Below, in pieces: positions 10,718 through 20,652 of a stretch of 64,000 bases of DNA. The notes below the pieces were generated by a model. It was given only the letters and a program-made list of their open reading frames with translations. It was not told the DNA's origin and ran no database searches. Origin of the DNA: Photobacterium arenosum (GTDB lineage: Bacteria > Pseudomonadota > Gammaproteobacteria > Enterobacterales > Vibrionaceae); assembly GCF_014841115.1 (NCBI RefSeq), contig NZ_JACYTP010000003.1, positions 345,921 to 409,920 on the forward strand, read 5' to 3'. The number at the start of each line of letters is the position of its first letter. Position 1 is the first letter of the stretch. A program made the translations under genes and the position numbers.

Positions 10718-11887
10718 ATGCTAGAGCTGTTGTTTCTGTTACTTCCTATTGCCGCAGCATATGGCTGGTACATGGGTAACAGAAGCGCGAGTAATAAGCG
10801 GCAGGAAAAGTCTCATCACCTGTCACGCCAATATGTGACAGGCCTGAACCTGCTGCTCTCTGATCAGTCTGATAAAGCTGTCGATTTGTTTATTGAATTA
10901 TTACAGGTTGATAGTGAAACGATAGATACTCACCTTGCCCTGGGGAACCTGTTCCGTAGCCGGGGTGAAGTTGATCGCGCTATTCGCATTCACCAAAACC
11001 TGATTGCCCGCCCGAACCTGACTATTGACCAACGTAACCTGGCATTGCAACAATTGGCTAAAGACTATATGGCTGCCGGGTTCTTCGATCGCGCAGAAAA
11101 AATCTTTGAGCAGTTGCTGGACGAGCCTGATCACAGAGAAGGGGCGTTGCAGCAGTTACTGACGATTTATCAGCAAACCCGAGAATGGGATAAAGCGATC
11201 GAAATGGCCAGTCAGTTGGTCAAGATGGGTAAAAATAAGCTCAGGCATGATATAGCGCATTATTGGTGTGAGCTGGCCATGCTGGAACTGAGCGCGCATA
11301 ATTCAGAAAAAGCCAAGCAACTGCTGAAGAAAGCACTGTCTGCCGACAAACACTGTGTACGTGCCTCAATCAGCACCGCCCGGATTCTTATCGCTGAAAA
11401 GAATTATAAATCTGCAGCGCAGCAGCTGGAAAAAGTCGCCGAGCAGGATGTGGATTACATTAGTGAAACCCTGCCAATGTTGCTGGAATGCTATGAAGCG
11501 ACTCACAATGAGGATGGCTGGATAAAGTATCTTCACCACTGTGTTGACAACCATGCCGGGGCGACCGCTGAACTGATGCTTGCGGATGAGATTGCTCGTC
11601 ATGAAGGCGCTATCATGGCGCAATCCTTTATGACGCGACAACTGCTGAAGAACCCAACGATGAAAGGCTTCTATCAGTTGATGGATTATCATCTTGATGA
11701 AGCAGAAGAAGGCCGCGCCAAGGACAGTTTGTCCACGTTGCGCAGCCTGGTCGGTGAACAATTGAAAATGAAACCACATTATCGTTGCGGTAAGTGCGGT
11801 TTTGAAAGTCATTCACTTTACTGGCAATGCCCGTCCTGCAAAGGGTGGGGGGCAGTGAAACCCATTCGAGGACTGGATGGGGAGTAA
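10718..11887 (+). CDS. lapB: Lipopolysaccharide assembly protein B
   Basis: LapB (YciM) is a membrane-anchored scaffold that promotes FtsH cleavage of LpxC and so limits LPS output. The protein has 389 residues, identical in length to the E. coli one. A single N-terminal membrane helix is followed by tetratricopeptide repeats (about residues 35-340). A C-terminal rubredoxin-like metal site has two cysteine pairs, CGKCGF and CPSCKGW, near residues 355-375. Position after lapA and before pyrF is conserved. Confidence 0.97.
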   Translation: MLELLFLLLPIAAAYGWYMGNRSASNKRQEKSHHLSRQYVTGLNLLLSDQSDKAVDLFIELLQVDSETIDTHLALGNLFRSRGEVDRAIRIHQNLIARPNLTIDQRNLALQQLAKDYMAAGFFDRAEKIFEQLLDEPDHREGALQQLLTIYQQTREWDKAIEMASQLVKMGKNKLRHDIAHYWCELAMLELSAHNSEKAKQLLKKALSADKHCVRASISTARILIAEKNYKSAAQQLEKVAEQDVDYISETLPMLLECYEATHNEDGWIKYLHHCVDNHAGATAELMLADEIARHEGAIMAQSFMTRQLLKNPTMKGFYQLMDYHLDEAEEGRAKDSLSTLRSLVGEQLKMKPHYRCGKCGFESHSLYWQCPSCKGWGAVKPIRGLDGE

Positions 11888-11986
11888 TGGCGACAAAGAG
11901 AATGTAAATTTGAAAGGGCTGATCACTGTGCGTGCTGGCCCTTTCTTTTGAAGATAGCAATGCAGAACAGAAGTCTAGGAGAAAGC

Positions 11987-12685
11987 ATGTTAGACCCAAA
12001 AGTGATAGTGGCACTGGATTACCCTACTCAGGATGCGGCACTGGCCTTTGTTGACCGCATTGAGCCAGGCAGTTGCCGACTGAAAGTAGGCAAAGAAATG
12101 TTTACTTTGTTTGGGCCGGACTTTGTGCGTAAGTTACACGACAAAGGCCATTCCGTCTTTTTGGATCTTAAGTTTCACGATATCCCGAATACCTGTTCCC
12201 GTGCGGTGAAAGCGGCGGCCGAACTCGGGGTGTGGATGGTGAATGTACACGCCAGTGGTGGTGAGCGCATGATGAGCGCCTCTCGTGAGATTCTGGAGCC
12301 TTACGGTAAAGACAGGCCGCTGTTGATTGCCGTCACTGTGCTGACCAGCATGGAAGCACAGGACTTGGCCGGGGTGGGTATCTCCTGCTCACCAGAAGAA
12401 CACGTACTGAATCTTGCGACTCTGACCAAGAACAGTGGGCTGGATGGCGTGGTATGTTCAGCACAGGAAGCGAGTCTGCTGAAGGCAAATCTGGGTGCTG
12501 AATTTAAACTGGTGACGCCGGGAATTCGCCCTGCCGGCAGTGCCGCGGGTGATCAGCGCCGTGTGATGACCCCTGCAGAAGCGGTGAAAGCAGGGTCAGA
12601 TTATCTGGTCATCGGTCGTCCTATCACTCAGGCTGACGATCCGGCTGCAGTGCTGGCCGAGATCAACCGTTCTCTTCTGGCGTAA
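11987..12685 (+). CDS. pyrF: Orotidine 5'-phosphate decarboxylase
   Basis: PyrF decarboxylates OMP to UMP, the last step of de novo pyrimidine synthesis. The 232-residue TIM-barrel protein carries the catalytic Lys-Asp network in [11 protein letters not shown] near residue 60, and the phosphate-binding segment LVIGRPITQ near the end. I use the ATG at 11987, which has AGGAG five bases upstream; an upstream in-frame TTG at 11948 lacks a good site. The other pyrimidine gene in this window, pyrC, is 46 kb away. Confidence 0.97.
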   Translation: MLDPKVIVALDYPTQDAALAFVDRIEPGSCRLKVGKEMFTLFGPDFVRKLHDKGHSVFLDLKFHDIPNTCSRAVKAAAELGVWMVNVHASGGERMMSASREILEPYGKDRPLLIAVTVLTSMEAQDLAGVGISCSPEEHVLNLATLTKNSGLDGVVCSAQEASLLKANLGAEFKLVTPGIRPAGSAAGDQRRVMTPAEAVKAGSDYLVIGRPITQADDPAAVLAEINRSLLA

Positions 12686-12723
12686 TTTTCTCTTCCTATA
12701 CTGCCTCTGTCTCTCTATGTCAT

Positions 12724-12747
12724 CCTCGCTCCGGCGGGGTTGTTTTT
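12724..12747 (+). terminator. Probable terminator of pyrF
   Basis: The stem CCTCGC / GCGGGG (one G-U pair) with loop TCCG is followed by TTGTTTTT. It lies 38 bases after pyrF. Confidence 0.65.
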
Positions 12748-12766
12748 ACAGCACTTCAGGATGTTT

Positions 12767-12796
12767 CTTACACTTTTACTTGTAAGTACAGATAAT
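12767..12796 (+). promoter_or_regulatory. Candidate sigma-70 promoter in the pyrF-sapF gap
   Basis: CTTACA (4 of 6 to the -35 consensus) and GATAAT (5 of 6 to the -10 consensus) are separated by 18 bases. It points toward the small reading frame starting at 12814. It follows the pyrF terminator, so it would drive a separate transcript. Confidence 0.35.
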
Positions 12797-12813
12797 AAAG
12801 CCGTAGAGAGCAT

Positions 12814-12969
12814 GTGCTGGACTGGCAATCTCCACTCTGGCGGTTGGTTGGGGTTGCCATATTGATAGGGGTGATCGTTGGTTTGCAGCATGACTGGCTA
12901 ACCAGTAATCAACAAGAAGGGCAGCGTGCATTCGGACCTGTTCATTGGCCGGCTTTCTGCGAGGGCTGA
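12814..12969 (+). CDS. Candidate 51-residue single-span membrane protein
   Basis: A GTG-started frame encodes a peptide with one clear membrane helix (LVGVAILIGVIVGLQ, about residues 11-25). A polar tail rich in Gln and Trp follows. A promoter-like sequence lies just upstream, and GAGAG precedes the GTG by only three bases. After the stop, another frame stays open to the TAG near 13026 with protein-like composition (LIGHQAGIYSAVDLN). The present form might therefore be a frameshifted version of a protein of about 70 residues. I do not recognise the family. This is the only coding-like content of the 340-base gap between pyrF and sapF. Confidence 0.35.
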   Translation: MLDWQSPLWRLVGVAILIGVIVGLQHDWLTSNQQEGQRAFGPVHWPAFCEG

Positions 12970-13025
12970 TTGGTCATCAGGCGGGCATTTATTCGGCTGT
13001 TGATCTGAACATTACTGACTCTTAG

Positions 13026-13850
13026 TTAAACATGAATCTTCGCTGAGCGGCTGCTGGTCCGGGTGCTGCGATCGTGCGACGGCGCCGTAAAGTGACTGTC
13101 CAGCAGCTTCTGAGTCAACGGGTGCTGTGGCGCACTGAACACCTCCTGCGTTGCACCCTGTTCCACTACTTCTCCTTTTTGCATCACCATCAGCTTATCG
13201 CTGAAATGCTTAATCACGCCCATATGCTGAGAAACATAGATGTACGACAGCCCCATTTCCTGCTGGAGATCGAGCAGCAGGTTAATGATCTGAGAGCGTA
13301 CTGACATGTCCAGCCCATTGAGTGCTTCGTCTGCCACGATAATACAAGGCTGCAGAATCAGCGCGCGAGCCAGTGATACCCGCTGTTTCTGACCGGTTGC
13401 CAGCATTTGCGGGTAGAAATAGGCATGTTCCGGCAGCAAGCCGACGCGCAGCAAAGTGGCCTTGATACGGTTCTCACGCTCCTGCGGCGTCATGCTGGTA
13501 TTTCGTTTCAGTGGCCCTTCCAGGAGCTGACCAATTTGAATCCTTGGATTCAGCGAGGTATTCGGATCCTGAAATATCATGCGAATCAGCTTACAGCGGG
13601 TTTTGTAATCCTCGAAAGCCAATGGCTCGTCGTTGACCCTGATTTCACCACCCGAGGGGTCGACAACGCCTGCCAGCATCTTAGCCAGAGTCGATTTACC
13701 TGAACCATTTTCACCGATCAGAGCCAGGGTTTCACCCACCTCCAGGTTGAAAGATACCGGTTTGACAGCTTCTGAGCTGCGGCGGCGGAAAAAGCCGGAA
13801 CGGTGGTGGTATTCTTTTCTCAGGTCAGTCACTTCCAATAGGGCACTCAT
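13026..13850 (-). CDS. sapF: Sap peptide transporter ATP-binding protein SapF
   Basis: SapF is one of two ATPases of the SapABCDF importer, linked in enterobacteria to antimicrobial-peptide resistance and, for SapD, potassium uptake. The 274-residue ABC protein has Walker [10 protein letters not shown] and Walker [11 protein letters not shown]. It has the variant signature [16 protein letters not shown]. coli SapF likewise departs from LSGGQ at this position. The H-loop histidine is in VSQHMG. It is the last gene of the operon and overlaps sapD by four bases (ATGA). Confidence 0.94.
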   Translation of the reverse strand: MSALLEVTDLRKEYHHRSGFFRRRSSEAVKPVSFNLEVGETLALIGENGSGKSTLAKMLAGVVDPSGGEIRVNDEPLAFEDYKTRCKLIRMIFQDPNTSLNPRIQIGQLLEGPLKRNTSMTPQERENRIKATLLRVGLLPEHAYFYPQMLATGQKQRVSLARALILQPCIIVADEALNGLDMSVRSQIINLLLDLQQEMGLSYIYVSQHMGVIKHFSDKLMVMQKGEVVEQGATQEVFSAPQHPLTQKLLDSHFTAPSHDRSTRTSSRSAKIHV

Positions 13851-14845
13851 GATTTAGGCTCCGGCATATTCAGCGGGAAATGGCAGCTGTATTTATGGTT
13901 TTTGACTTTCTTGCGCTTAGGGATTTCCACACACTTACGCTGTGCATAGGGGCAGCGCGGTCCCAGCCGGCAACCGATAGGCAAATGCTGCAACGGTGGA
14001 ATCGAGCCGGGCAGCGTGGTGAGTTTACTCTTATGCGGAATATCCTGGCTGAAATCCGGCATGGCCTGCAGCAAGGCGATCGTATAAGGGTGGTGCGGCG
14101 TGGTCAGTAACTGTTTACGGCTGCCGGATTCAACCGCCTGTCCGCAGTACATCACTGTGATCCGGTCGGCCCACTGGGTGACCGTTGTCAGGTCGTGGCT
14201 GACCAGCAGTATAGTGGTGTTATTGAGCTGGTTCATCCGGCTCAGTAAACGGAAAATCTGCGCCTGTGTGATGGGGTCCAGATCGTTGGTGGGCTCATCG
14301 GCAATCAATAACCGTGGCCGGTTGGCAATGGCCATCGCTATCATGATTTTCTGGCACTCACCGTCAGTCAACTGATAGGGATAACTGCTCATAACGCGTT
14401 TATGGTCTTTTATGCCGACCTTGTGCAGCAGGGCTATCGCCTGTTTCTGACGCCAGTGGAAGCGCTGCCAGAAGGTACCATTGAAAGAGCTGCGCGGAAT
14501 GGCTTCTTCCAACTGCTGGCCCACATGCTCAGAGGGATCAAGGCAGGAAGAGGGTTCCTGAAAGATCATCGCAATTTCGCGGCCCACCACTTTGCGGCGT
14601 TCGCGCGGAGACAGTGCCTGAAGATCAATATCGCCAAGGCGTAAGCGGTCGGCACTGACCCGCCAGTTGTCTTTAGTGACACCGGCGATAGCCTTCGCGA
14701 CCAGACTCTTACCTGACCCTGACTCGCCAACCAGTCCGCGAATTTCACCTTCATTCAGTGTCAGGCTCATGCGCTCAACGGCTTTGACCATGCCCTGAGG
14801 CGTTTCAATTTCAATGGTGAGGTTTCGTATATCGAGCAGTGGCAT
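13847..14845 (-). CDS. sapD: Sap peptide transporter ATP-binding protein SapD
   Basis: SapD is the partner ATPase in the Sap complex. The 332-residue protein has Walker A GESGSGKS, the degenerate signature [16 protein letters not shown], Walker [14 protein letters not shown] and the H-loop VSHDL. The C-terminal part contains the oligopeptide-transporter extension with four cysteines (around [14 protein letters not shown]), typical of Dpp/Opp/Sap ATPases. The start overlaps the sapC stop by one base. Confidence 0.94.
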   Translation of the reverse strand: MPLLDIRNLTIEIETPQGMVKAVERMSLTLNEGEIRGLVGESGSGKSLVAKAIAGVTKDNWRVSADRLRLGDIDLQALSPRERRKVVGREIAMIFQEPSSCLDPSEHVGQQLEEAIPRSSFNGTFWQRFHWRQKQAIALLHKVGIKDHKRVMSSYPYQLTDGECQKIMIAMAIANRPRLLIADEPTNDLDPITQAQIFRLLSRMNQLNNTTILLVSHDLTTVTQWADRITVMYCGQAVESGSRKQLLTTPHHPYTIALLQAMPDFSQDIPHKSKLTTLPGSIPPLQHLPIGCRLGPRCPYAQRKCVEIPKRKKVKNHKYSCHFPLNMPEPKS

Positions 14846-15732
14846 CAGTCGACTCCTGCATTAATTGCCTGACGGAGACCTTCTCCTACTAAGTTTACCA
14901 CTAAGATGCTGAAGGTGATGGCCAGGCCGGGCAGGGTCACTGTCCAGGGTGCCAGATAGATCAATTCGATGGAATCACCCAGCATGGCGCCCCATTCCGG
15001 TGACGGAGACTGTGCCCCCAGCCCCAGAAAGCCCAGCGCCGCGATATCTATCATGGCGATAGAGATCGCCCGGGTCAGCTCGCTGATAATAACGGGCTGA
15101 ATATTTGGCAAAACAGAGTAGTACAGCAAGTAGAAACTGTTCGCACCGTCTAGCCGCGCTGCAATGATGTACTCTTTTTCCATCTCATCGTGGACAGCAG
15201 AGTATATCGCACGGATAAAACGCGGGATCAGCGCCAGCCAGATTGCCAGCAGAATACTGGTCATGCCGGTACCCATGTAGGCAATGATGATAATGGCAAG
15301 CAGCAGCGACGGTATCGACAACACAGTATCCAGTACGTGGTTAAGGATACTGGACTTCAGCCCGCGAGTCATACCTGCCAGTACGCCTATGATTATGCCC
15401 AGGATCGCCGAAGCCAGTGCCACAAGCAGCGCGTAGCCAAAGGTCAGCTGGCTTCCCAGCAGAATTCGGGTGAAGAGATCGCGGCCCAGATCATCAGTAC
15501 CGAAGAAAAATTCCACATGTCCACTGGCGTCCCAGGAAGGGGGCATCAGAAACTCGCCCACTTGCTCTCCCGGCCCGTAGGCAACCATTAACGGGGCGAA
15601 GATTGTTATCAGCAGCAGGAAGCCAAGGCACCACAATCCAAACACCGCCAGAGAATTGGCCTGATAATTTTGCCAGGCCCGTTCCCATTGCGTCGGAATC
15701 TTATGTTCCTGATATATATTATTTGATGGCAT
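14845..15732 (-). CDS. sapC: Sap peptide transporter permease SapC
   Basis: SapC is an inner-membrane permease of the DppC type. The 295-residue protein starts with a cytoplasmic leader and one membrane helix, then a large periplasmic loop with the [14 protein letters not shown] motif of this subfamily. Five further helices follow. The ATPase-docking loop contains [16 protein letters not shown]. It overlaps sapB by 14 bases, which suggests translational coupling. Confidence 0.94.
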   Translation of the reverse strand: MPSNNIYQEHKIPTQWERAWQNYQANSLAVFGLWCLGFLLLITIFAPLMVAYGPGEQVGEFLMPPSWDASGHVEFFFGTDDLGRDLFTRILLGSQLTFGYALLVALASAILGIIIGVLAGMTRGLKSSILNHVLDTVLSIPSLLLAIIIIAYMGTGMTSILLAIWLALIPRFIRAIYSAVHDEMEKEYIIAARLDGANSFYLLYYSVLPNIQPVIISELTRAISIAMIDIAALGFLGLGAQSPSPEWGAMLGDSIELIYLAPWTVTLPGLAITFSILVVNLVGEGLRQAINAGVD

Positions 15733-16681
15733 ACCATTCCTTACGGGTCAGTGGGTTCACCATAGCGCCCGCCAGGTCAGAAAGAATGTTCGCGAACAGA
15801 ATGAATCCACCGACAGTAATCACACCGGCCTGAATAGCTACATAGTTTTGTGTGGCAATGGCGTCCAGCAACCAGCGGCCTATACCGGGCCAGTTGAAAA
15901 TGGACTCTGTTAGCATGGCGAAGGTCATCATGGTTGAAAACTGCATCCCCAGTTTGGGGATAATTGGCGGAATGGCATTTTTCAGGGCATGCCGGATGAT
16001 GATCTCCCACATTGACAACCCTTTGGTTTGCGCAACCCTAATGAAGTTTTGCTGCATGACATCGGCAACAGAAGCACGGGTCAGACGTATCACTTCGGTC
16101 GTTGGTGCTATGGCCAGCACTAATGTCGGTAATACCAGATGGCGGATGACATCGATCAGTGCGGCTGAACGATAGCTCACGTCAGACAGAAACACATCGA
16201 TCAGGGCAAAACCTGTCACGGAATCAATCTGGTAGAGCAAGTTATAGCGCCCGGCAACAGGCAGCCAGCCAAGCTTGAGCGAAAACAGCATAATAAACAG
16301 CATGGCCAGCCAGAATAACGGCAGGGAATAACCCACCAGTGTCAGGGATGAAATGCAGGTATCCACCCAACGGCCACGCTTGACGCCTGCCAGTGTGCCA
16401 AGCGGGATGCCAACAATCAGCGACAGAATAAAGGCGAAAAAGCACAGCTCCAGTGTGGCAGGGAACACCTGGAGAATCTCTGACAGAATAGGTTGCCCTT
16501 CCTGATTCAGCCCGAGGTTACCCACCATCAGGTTATCGAGATACAGCAGCCAGCCGGGCCAAAATTCGTGAAGATTCCAGTAGCTGGACGGCTCAATACG
16601 TAAAATGCTGTAGCCGATCAAGGTGAGTATGAACAGGGTGATCAGAAACAGATTCAATCGGCGAATGGTATAGATAAACAT
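15719..16681 (-). CDS. sapB: Sap peptide transporter permease SapB
   Basis: SapB is the DppB-type permease that pairs with SapC. The 320-residue protein has an N-terminal helix, a periplasmic loop, and five more helices. The cytoplasmic coupling loop RVAQTKGLSMWEIIIRHALKN matches the family. It begins three bases after the sapA stop and overlaps sapC, so sapABCDF is one operon. Confidence 0.94.
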   Translation of the reverse strand: MFIYTIRRLNLFLITLFILTLIGYSILRIEPSSYWNLHEFWPGWLLYLDNLMVGNLGLNQEGQPILSEILQVFPATLELCFFAFILSLIVGIPLGTLAGVKRGRWVDTCISSLTLVGYSLPLFWLAMLFIMLFSLKLGWLPVAGRYNLLYQIDSVTGFALIDVFLSDVSYRSAALIDVIRHLVLPTLVLAIAPTTEVIRLTRASVADVMQQNFIRVAQTKGLSMWEIIIRHALKNAIPPIIPKLGMQFSTMMTFAMLTESIFNWPGIGRWLLDAIATQNYVAIQAGVITVGGFILFANILSDLAGAMVNPLTRKEWYAIK

Positions 16682-16684
16682 CAG

Positions 16685-18304
16685 TTATTCGCTCCGGTAC
16701 ACATTAGAGAATGAGCGAGTACCGAACGGACTCAGATGCAGCCCGTGCAGAGATTTATGGTGGATCTGATAATGAATACCGTGCGCCAGCGGAATAATCG
16801 GCACTTCGTCGCGTAATATTCCCTGAGCATATTGGTAGTAGTCCATGCGTTGATCCAGCTTAGTGGTGCGTGACGCCAGTTCCAGCAGGTTATCAAACTG
16901 AAGGTTGCACCAGTTAGCGACATTCAGGCCAGCTTGCTTGGCGCTGCACGACAGCAGCGGGCGCAGGAAGTTATCCGGATCGCCATTATCCGCCACCCAG
17001 CCAGTCAGGGTCAGATCTATGCCTTTCTGGGCCACCGAACCTGGCCGGAGCGGTCTGTCCTGTAACAGTAAGGTGACATCAACCCCCACTGCCCGTAAGT
17101 CAGCCTGGATTAACTCGGCCGTTTTGCGCGGGCTGGGGTTGTAAGGCCTGGGTTCCATTGGAACGGCAAGGATCAGGTGCAGGTTATTACTGTAGCCAGC
17201 CTCTTTCAGCAATGCCATGGCTGTGTCCGGGTCATAATTGACGTCTGTCAGATGAGCATCATGTGCCCAGGACATGGGTGGCAGCAATGTTTTGGCCTTG
17301 GTACCCGTGCCGTAGTAGACAGAATCAAGCAGGTTCTCACGGTTAATGGCCAGATTGAGCGCCTGACGTACCCGAACATCCTGCAAAGCGGGGATATTAT
17401 TATTGATGGCCAGAAAAGCAACGTTCATGGCTGTCTGGGCAATCAGTTCGAAGTCCGGGTTATTTTTAATCACAGGTAACTGACTGGCAACCGGCGAGGA
17501 GAGAACATCACACTCATGATTGAGAAGCTTGGCCAGTGATCCTGTGCCGCGAGACGAAATATCAAACACCACCTGATTCATGAAAGGCGCACCACGCCAG
17601 TAAAAAGCATTACGTTTCAGCCGGATCAAATCATGCGGATGATATTCAGCCAGATAGAATGGGCCAGTGCCTACCGGTTTGGTATCAATGTAGTCAGGAT
17701 GGCCTTCACGCAGCAGCTGATCAGCGTATTCTGCTGAATGAATGGCCGCATACGAACTCGACAGGGTAGATAAAAAGGCATTGTCAGGCCGGGTGAGAGT
17801 GAATCTCACTGTGCTGGTATCAAGGCTATCTATACTGTCAATCAGCTGGCCGAATGACTGACTTTCGAACCAGGGATAATGACCGCCAGAGACAGAATGA
17901 TAAGGGTGCTTGGGGTCGATTACCCGCTTAAAGCTGAATACCACGTCTTCGGCATTAAAGTGCCTGGAAGGTGCAAAATTTGCGGTCTGCTGAAAGCGCA
18001 CATCTTTTCTGAGAGTGAAGGTGTACTCCAGACCGTCCTCACTGACGCTCCAGCTGCTGGCAAGCGCAGGTTGCGGCAGATGACTGATAGGATCAAGCTG
18101 GAGCAGACGGTCAAAAACCTGAGCGGCCAGACTGTCTGCGGTATGTCCGCCATCGGTTAACTGCGGGTTAAAGGTCCAGGGTGTATCCTGACCACAATAA
18201 ATAAACCCCCATTGGCGTATGGTGTTATCGTGTTGTGGCTGTGAACAGGCCGTCAAACCCAGCAATCCGGCACAGGTGAGCAGCAATCGGAAACAGGCGT
18301 TCAT
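16685..18304 (-). CDS. sapA: Sap peptide-binding protein SapA (predicted lipoprotein)
   Basis: SapA delivers peptides to the Sap permease. The 539-residue protein belongs to solute-binding family 5 (DppA/OppA type), with the segments LAASWSVSEDGLEYTFTLR, FSFKRVIDP and PVGTGPFYLAEY in the usual order. The N-terminus has a hydrophobic leader ending in LTAC, a lipobox with Cys20. E. coli SapA has a plain cleavable signal peptide instead, so anchoring here may differ. First gene of the operon. Transcription probably starts in the 121-base gap to pspF, where I see no convincing promoter. Confidence 0.92.
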   Translation of the reverse strand: MNACFRLLLTCAGLLGLTACSQPQHDNTIRQWGFIYCGQDTPWTFNPQLTDGGHTADSLAAQVFDRLLQLDPISHLPQPALASSWSVSEDGLEYTFTLRKDVRFQQTANFAPSRHFNAEDVVFSFKRVIDPKHPYHSVSGGHYPWFESQSFGQLIDSIDSLDTSTVRFTLTRPDNAFLSTLSSSYAAIHSAEYADQLLREGHPDYIDTKPVGTGPFYLAEYHPHDLIRLKRNAFYWRGAPFMNQVVFDISSRGTGSLAKLLNHECDVLSSPVASQLPVIKNNPDFELIAQTAMNVAFLAINNNIPALQDVRVRQALNLAINRENLLDSVYYGTGTKAKTLLPPMSWAHDAHLTDVNYDPDTAMALLKEAGYSNNLHLILAVPMEPRPYNPSPRKTAELIQADLRAVGVDVTLLLQDRPLRPGSVAQKGIDLTLTGWVADNGDPDNFLRPLLSCSAKQAGLNVANWCNLQFDNLLELASRTTKLDQRMDYYQYAQGILRDEVPIIPLAHGIHYQIHHKSLHGLHLSPFGTRSFSNVYRSE

Positions 18305-18425
18305 AACAACGCTCTTATCTAAATGGTGTCGAGAAAAAACAAGTGGCTAAATTTACCACTTTCCGTGCCAAGCACCAAGGTATCTCCTTCAATATCCAGT
18401 GTGTTTTTATCCGAAGGTCCTTTTT

Positions 18426-19448
18426 CTATTCTTCCAGATTACTGCCCACCATATTATGTTTACGCAGTAAGCCCCTGAGTTGATGGTAGCTTAATCCCAA
18501 CAGTTGTGCGCCTTTTCGCTGGTTGTACTTGGCTTGCGCCAGAGCATGGTTAATTAACGCAATTTCCTGTTCGGTCTGATACTGGCGTAAATCCAGCGGT
18601 AACACAGGCAGAGCATTAACGGACTGAGTACTGTTTTCTGAGTCGTTGTTTTCTTGATCAGAGTCATTAGCTGACCAGGGTGACTGAAACGGGTCCAGTA
18701 CAATATCCTGTATTGGAAGATCCTCATTTGACTGGCGGAACACGGAACGCTCTACGGTATTTTTCAACTCTCTGACGTTACCGGGCCATTGGTAAGCCAG
18801 TAAAGTGCGCTGGGCTTGCTGACTGAATCCGGCAAAGTAGCTGAATCCCATTTCCCGGCACATGCGCACGGCATAGTATTCAGCCAGTGGCAGAATGTCT
18901 TCCTGGCGTTCACGAAGTGGCGGAAGATGTATGATATCGAAGGCGAGTCTGTCCAACAGATCCGCTCTGAATTGGCCGGCTTCGGCCATCGCCGGCAGAT
19001 CGGCATTGGTGGCACAAATCAAACGGACATTTGCCTGGCAGGTTTTGCTTCCTCCCACCCGTTCGTATTCCCCGTATTCAATGACACGGAGCAGTTTTTC
19101 CTGAATGCCCATCGGAGAAGTGGCCAGCTCATCCAGAAACAGCGTTCCTCCTTCCGCCCGCTCGAACCTGCCCTGATGGCGGCCTTTGGCGCCGGTAAAG
19201 GAGCCGGCTTCATGGCCGAATAATTCAGAGTCAATGATGCCGTCACTCAGTGCGGCACAGTTTAACGATACCAGAGGCTGATCCCAGCGCTTTGATAAAT
19301 AGTGGATACGCTGGGCAATCAGCTCTTTGCCTGTCCCGCGTTCACCAAGAATCAGTAAAGGGCGTTCAAGCGGAGCCAGACGGGATGCATGATCCAGGGC
19401 TGCCAGAAAGGGTTCAGATTCACCGATCAGATTGTCTGTTTTTTGCAT
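18426..19448 (-). CDS. pspF: Phage-shock-protein operon transcriptional activator PspF
   Basis: PspF is a sigma-54 enhancer-binding AAA+ activator held inactive by PspA until the membrane is stressed. The 340-residue protein lacks a receiver domain. It has Walker A GERGTGKE, the sigma-54 contact loop GSFTGA, Walker B GTLFLDE, and a C-terminal FIS-type helix-turn-helix (QRKGAQLLGLSYHQLRGLL). I start at the ATG at 19448 (MQKTDNLIGE), matching E. coli. The in-frame extension to 19556 reads through the regulatory DNA shared with pspA. It is divergent from pspA, as in enterobacteria. Confidence 0.95.
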   Translation of the reverse strand: MQKTDNLIGESEPFLAALDHASRLAPLERPLLILGERGTGKELIAQRIHYLSKRWDQPLVSLNCAALSDGIIDSELFGHEAGSFTGAKGRHQGRFERAEGGTLFLDELATSPMGIQEKLLRVIEYGEYERVGGSKTCQANVRLICATNADLPAMAEAGQFRADLLDRLAFDIIHLPPLRERQEDILPLAEYYAVRMCREMGFSYFAGFSQQAQRTLLAYQWPGNVRELKNTVERSVFRQSNEDLPIQDIVLDPFQSPWSANDSDQENNDSENSTQSVNALPVLPLDLRQYQTEQEIALINHALAQAKYNQRKGAQLLGLSYHQLRGLLRKHNMVGSNLEE

Positions 19449-19623
19449 CAGGTTATCCGTTACTGTGTAGAAAATGAATATATGCCCAACTGGCGAGAGG
19501 TTGCCGGGAGGCACAATACTGGTGTGGTGAATTTCACCAACTCTTGGTGTAAACACTCATAAGATAGCAGCGAGAATCTGTATCTGCAAAGGTAAATGTC
19601 TGAAATTACGGCTTTTTAAAAGT

Positions 19624-19640
19624 TGGCACGGCTCTTGTAA
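19624..19640 (+). promoter_or_regulatory. Sigma-54 (-24/-12) type promoter of pspABC
   Basis: TGGCACG, four bases, then TTGTA. The -24 element is perfect against TGGCAC and the -12 element departs from TTGC by one base (TTGT). It is the only such site in the pspF-pspA gap, about 95 bases before the pspA ATG and facing it. PspF-binding and IHF sites would be expected between 19450 and 19620; I cannot place them exactly by eye. Confidence 0.8.
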
Positions 19641-19734
19641 TAAGAGTTACAGGCAGATTGCTATCTGGTGAAATGACATATCACAATGCTTGCAACCCGA
19701 CATGTGTGGTTGCAGCGATGAAAGGAGAGACATA

Positions 19735-20400
19735 ATGGGTATTTTTTCTCGTTTTGCGGACATTGTAAACGCCAACGTGAATTCGCTGTTGGACAAAGCT
19801 GAAGATCCGCAAAAAATGATCCGCCTGATCATTCAGGAAATGGAAGACACGCTGGTGGAAGTCCGTACTTCTTCGGCCAAAGCGATGGCAGATAAAAAAG
19901 AGCTGTATCGTCGTATTAACAGTCTGCAATCACAGTCTGAAGACTGGCAGAACAAAGCTACACTGGCACTGCAGAAGAGCCGTGAAGATCTGGCACGCGC
20001 TGCGCTGATTGAAAAACAGAAAATCAGCGATGTGGTACTGACGCTGCAGGAAGAATATAAGCTGGTGGAAGAAACCATCGAAAAGCTGGCAACAGAAGTG
20101 GCTGAACTGGAGCGTAAGCTGCAGGAAACCCGCGCCCGTCAGCAAAGCCTGGTGGTGCGTCATCAGGCTGCAGATAATCGTCGTGAAGTCCGCCGCCAGC
20201 TTGATACCGGTAAAGTGGAAGAAGCCTTGTCTAAATTCGAGCAGTACGAACGCCGCATTGATGAAATGGAAGCAGAAGCTGACAGCTATAATATAGGCCG
20301 GGGCAAAAGCCTGGAGCAGGAATTTGCAGACCTGCAGGCGCAGGATGACATTGAAAAAGAGCTGGAACGCCTGAAAGCGGGCATGAAAGACAAAGAATAA
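19735..20400 (+). CDS. pspA: Phage shock protein A
   Basis: PspA is an ESCRT-III-like peripheral membrane protein. It stabilises a damaged inner membrane and inhibits PspF in the absence of stress. The 221-residue protein is almost entirely coiled coil. It has the N-terminal amphipathic segment [16 protein letters not shown] and the family motif [18 protein letters not shown]. Length matches E. coli (222). I start at 19735, which has AAAGGAGA upstream; an earlier in-frame start at 19690 is less likely. pspB follows after 21 bases. Confidence 0.97.
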   Translation: MGIFSRFADIVNANVNSLLDKAEDPQKMIRLIIQEMEDTLVEVRTSSAKAMADKKELYRRINSLQSQSEDWQNKATLALQKSREDLARAALIEKQKISDVVLTLQEEYKLVEETIEKLATEVAELERKLQETRARQQSLVVRHQAADNRREVRRQLDTGKVEEALSKFEQYERRIDEMEAEADSYNIGRGKSLEQEFADLQAQDDIEKELERLKAGMKDKE

Positions 20401-20421
20401 CGTCTCAGAAGGAGAGTGTGC

Positions 20422-20652
20422 ATGTCCATGGGATTTATTGTAGGGCCGTTGATTGTCTTTCTGGTGTTTGTTGCGCCACTGTGGCTGATTTTGCATTACC
20501 GCAGTAAGCGTCAGACGGCACAGGGGCTGTCAGGTGAAGATACTGACAAATTACAAGGGCTGGTGGTCCGTGCTGAGCAAATGCAGCAACGTATTGTGAC
20601 ACTGGAAAAAATACTTGATGCGGAAGCGCCACACTGGAGGCAGAAGCCATGA
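20422..20652 (+). CDS. pspB: Phage shock protein B
   Basis: PspB is a small inner-membrane protein that, with PspC, senses stress and frees PspF from PspA. The 76-residue protein has one N-terminal membrane helix followed by the family motif LHYRSK and a leucine-rich coil ending in LDAEAPHWR. The ATG at 20422 is seven bases after AAGGAG, better than the GTG at 20416. Its end overlaps the pspC start by four bases. Confidence 0.95.
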   Translation: MSMGFIVGPLIVFLVFVAPLWLILHYRSKRQTAQGLSGEDTDKLQGLVVRAEQMQQRIVTLEKILDAEAPHWRQKP

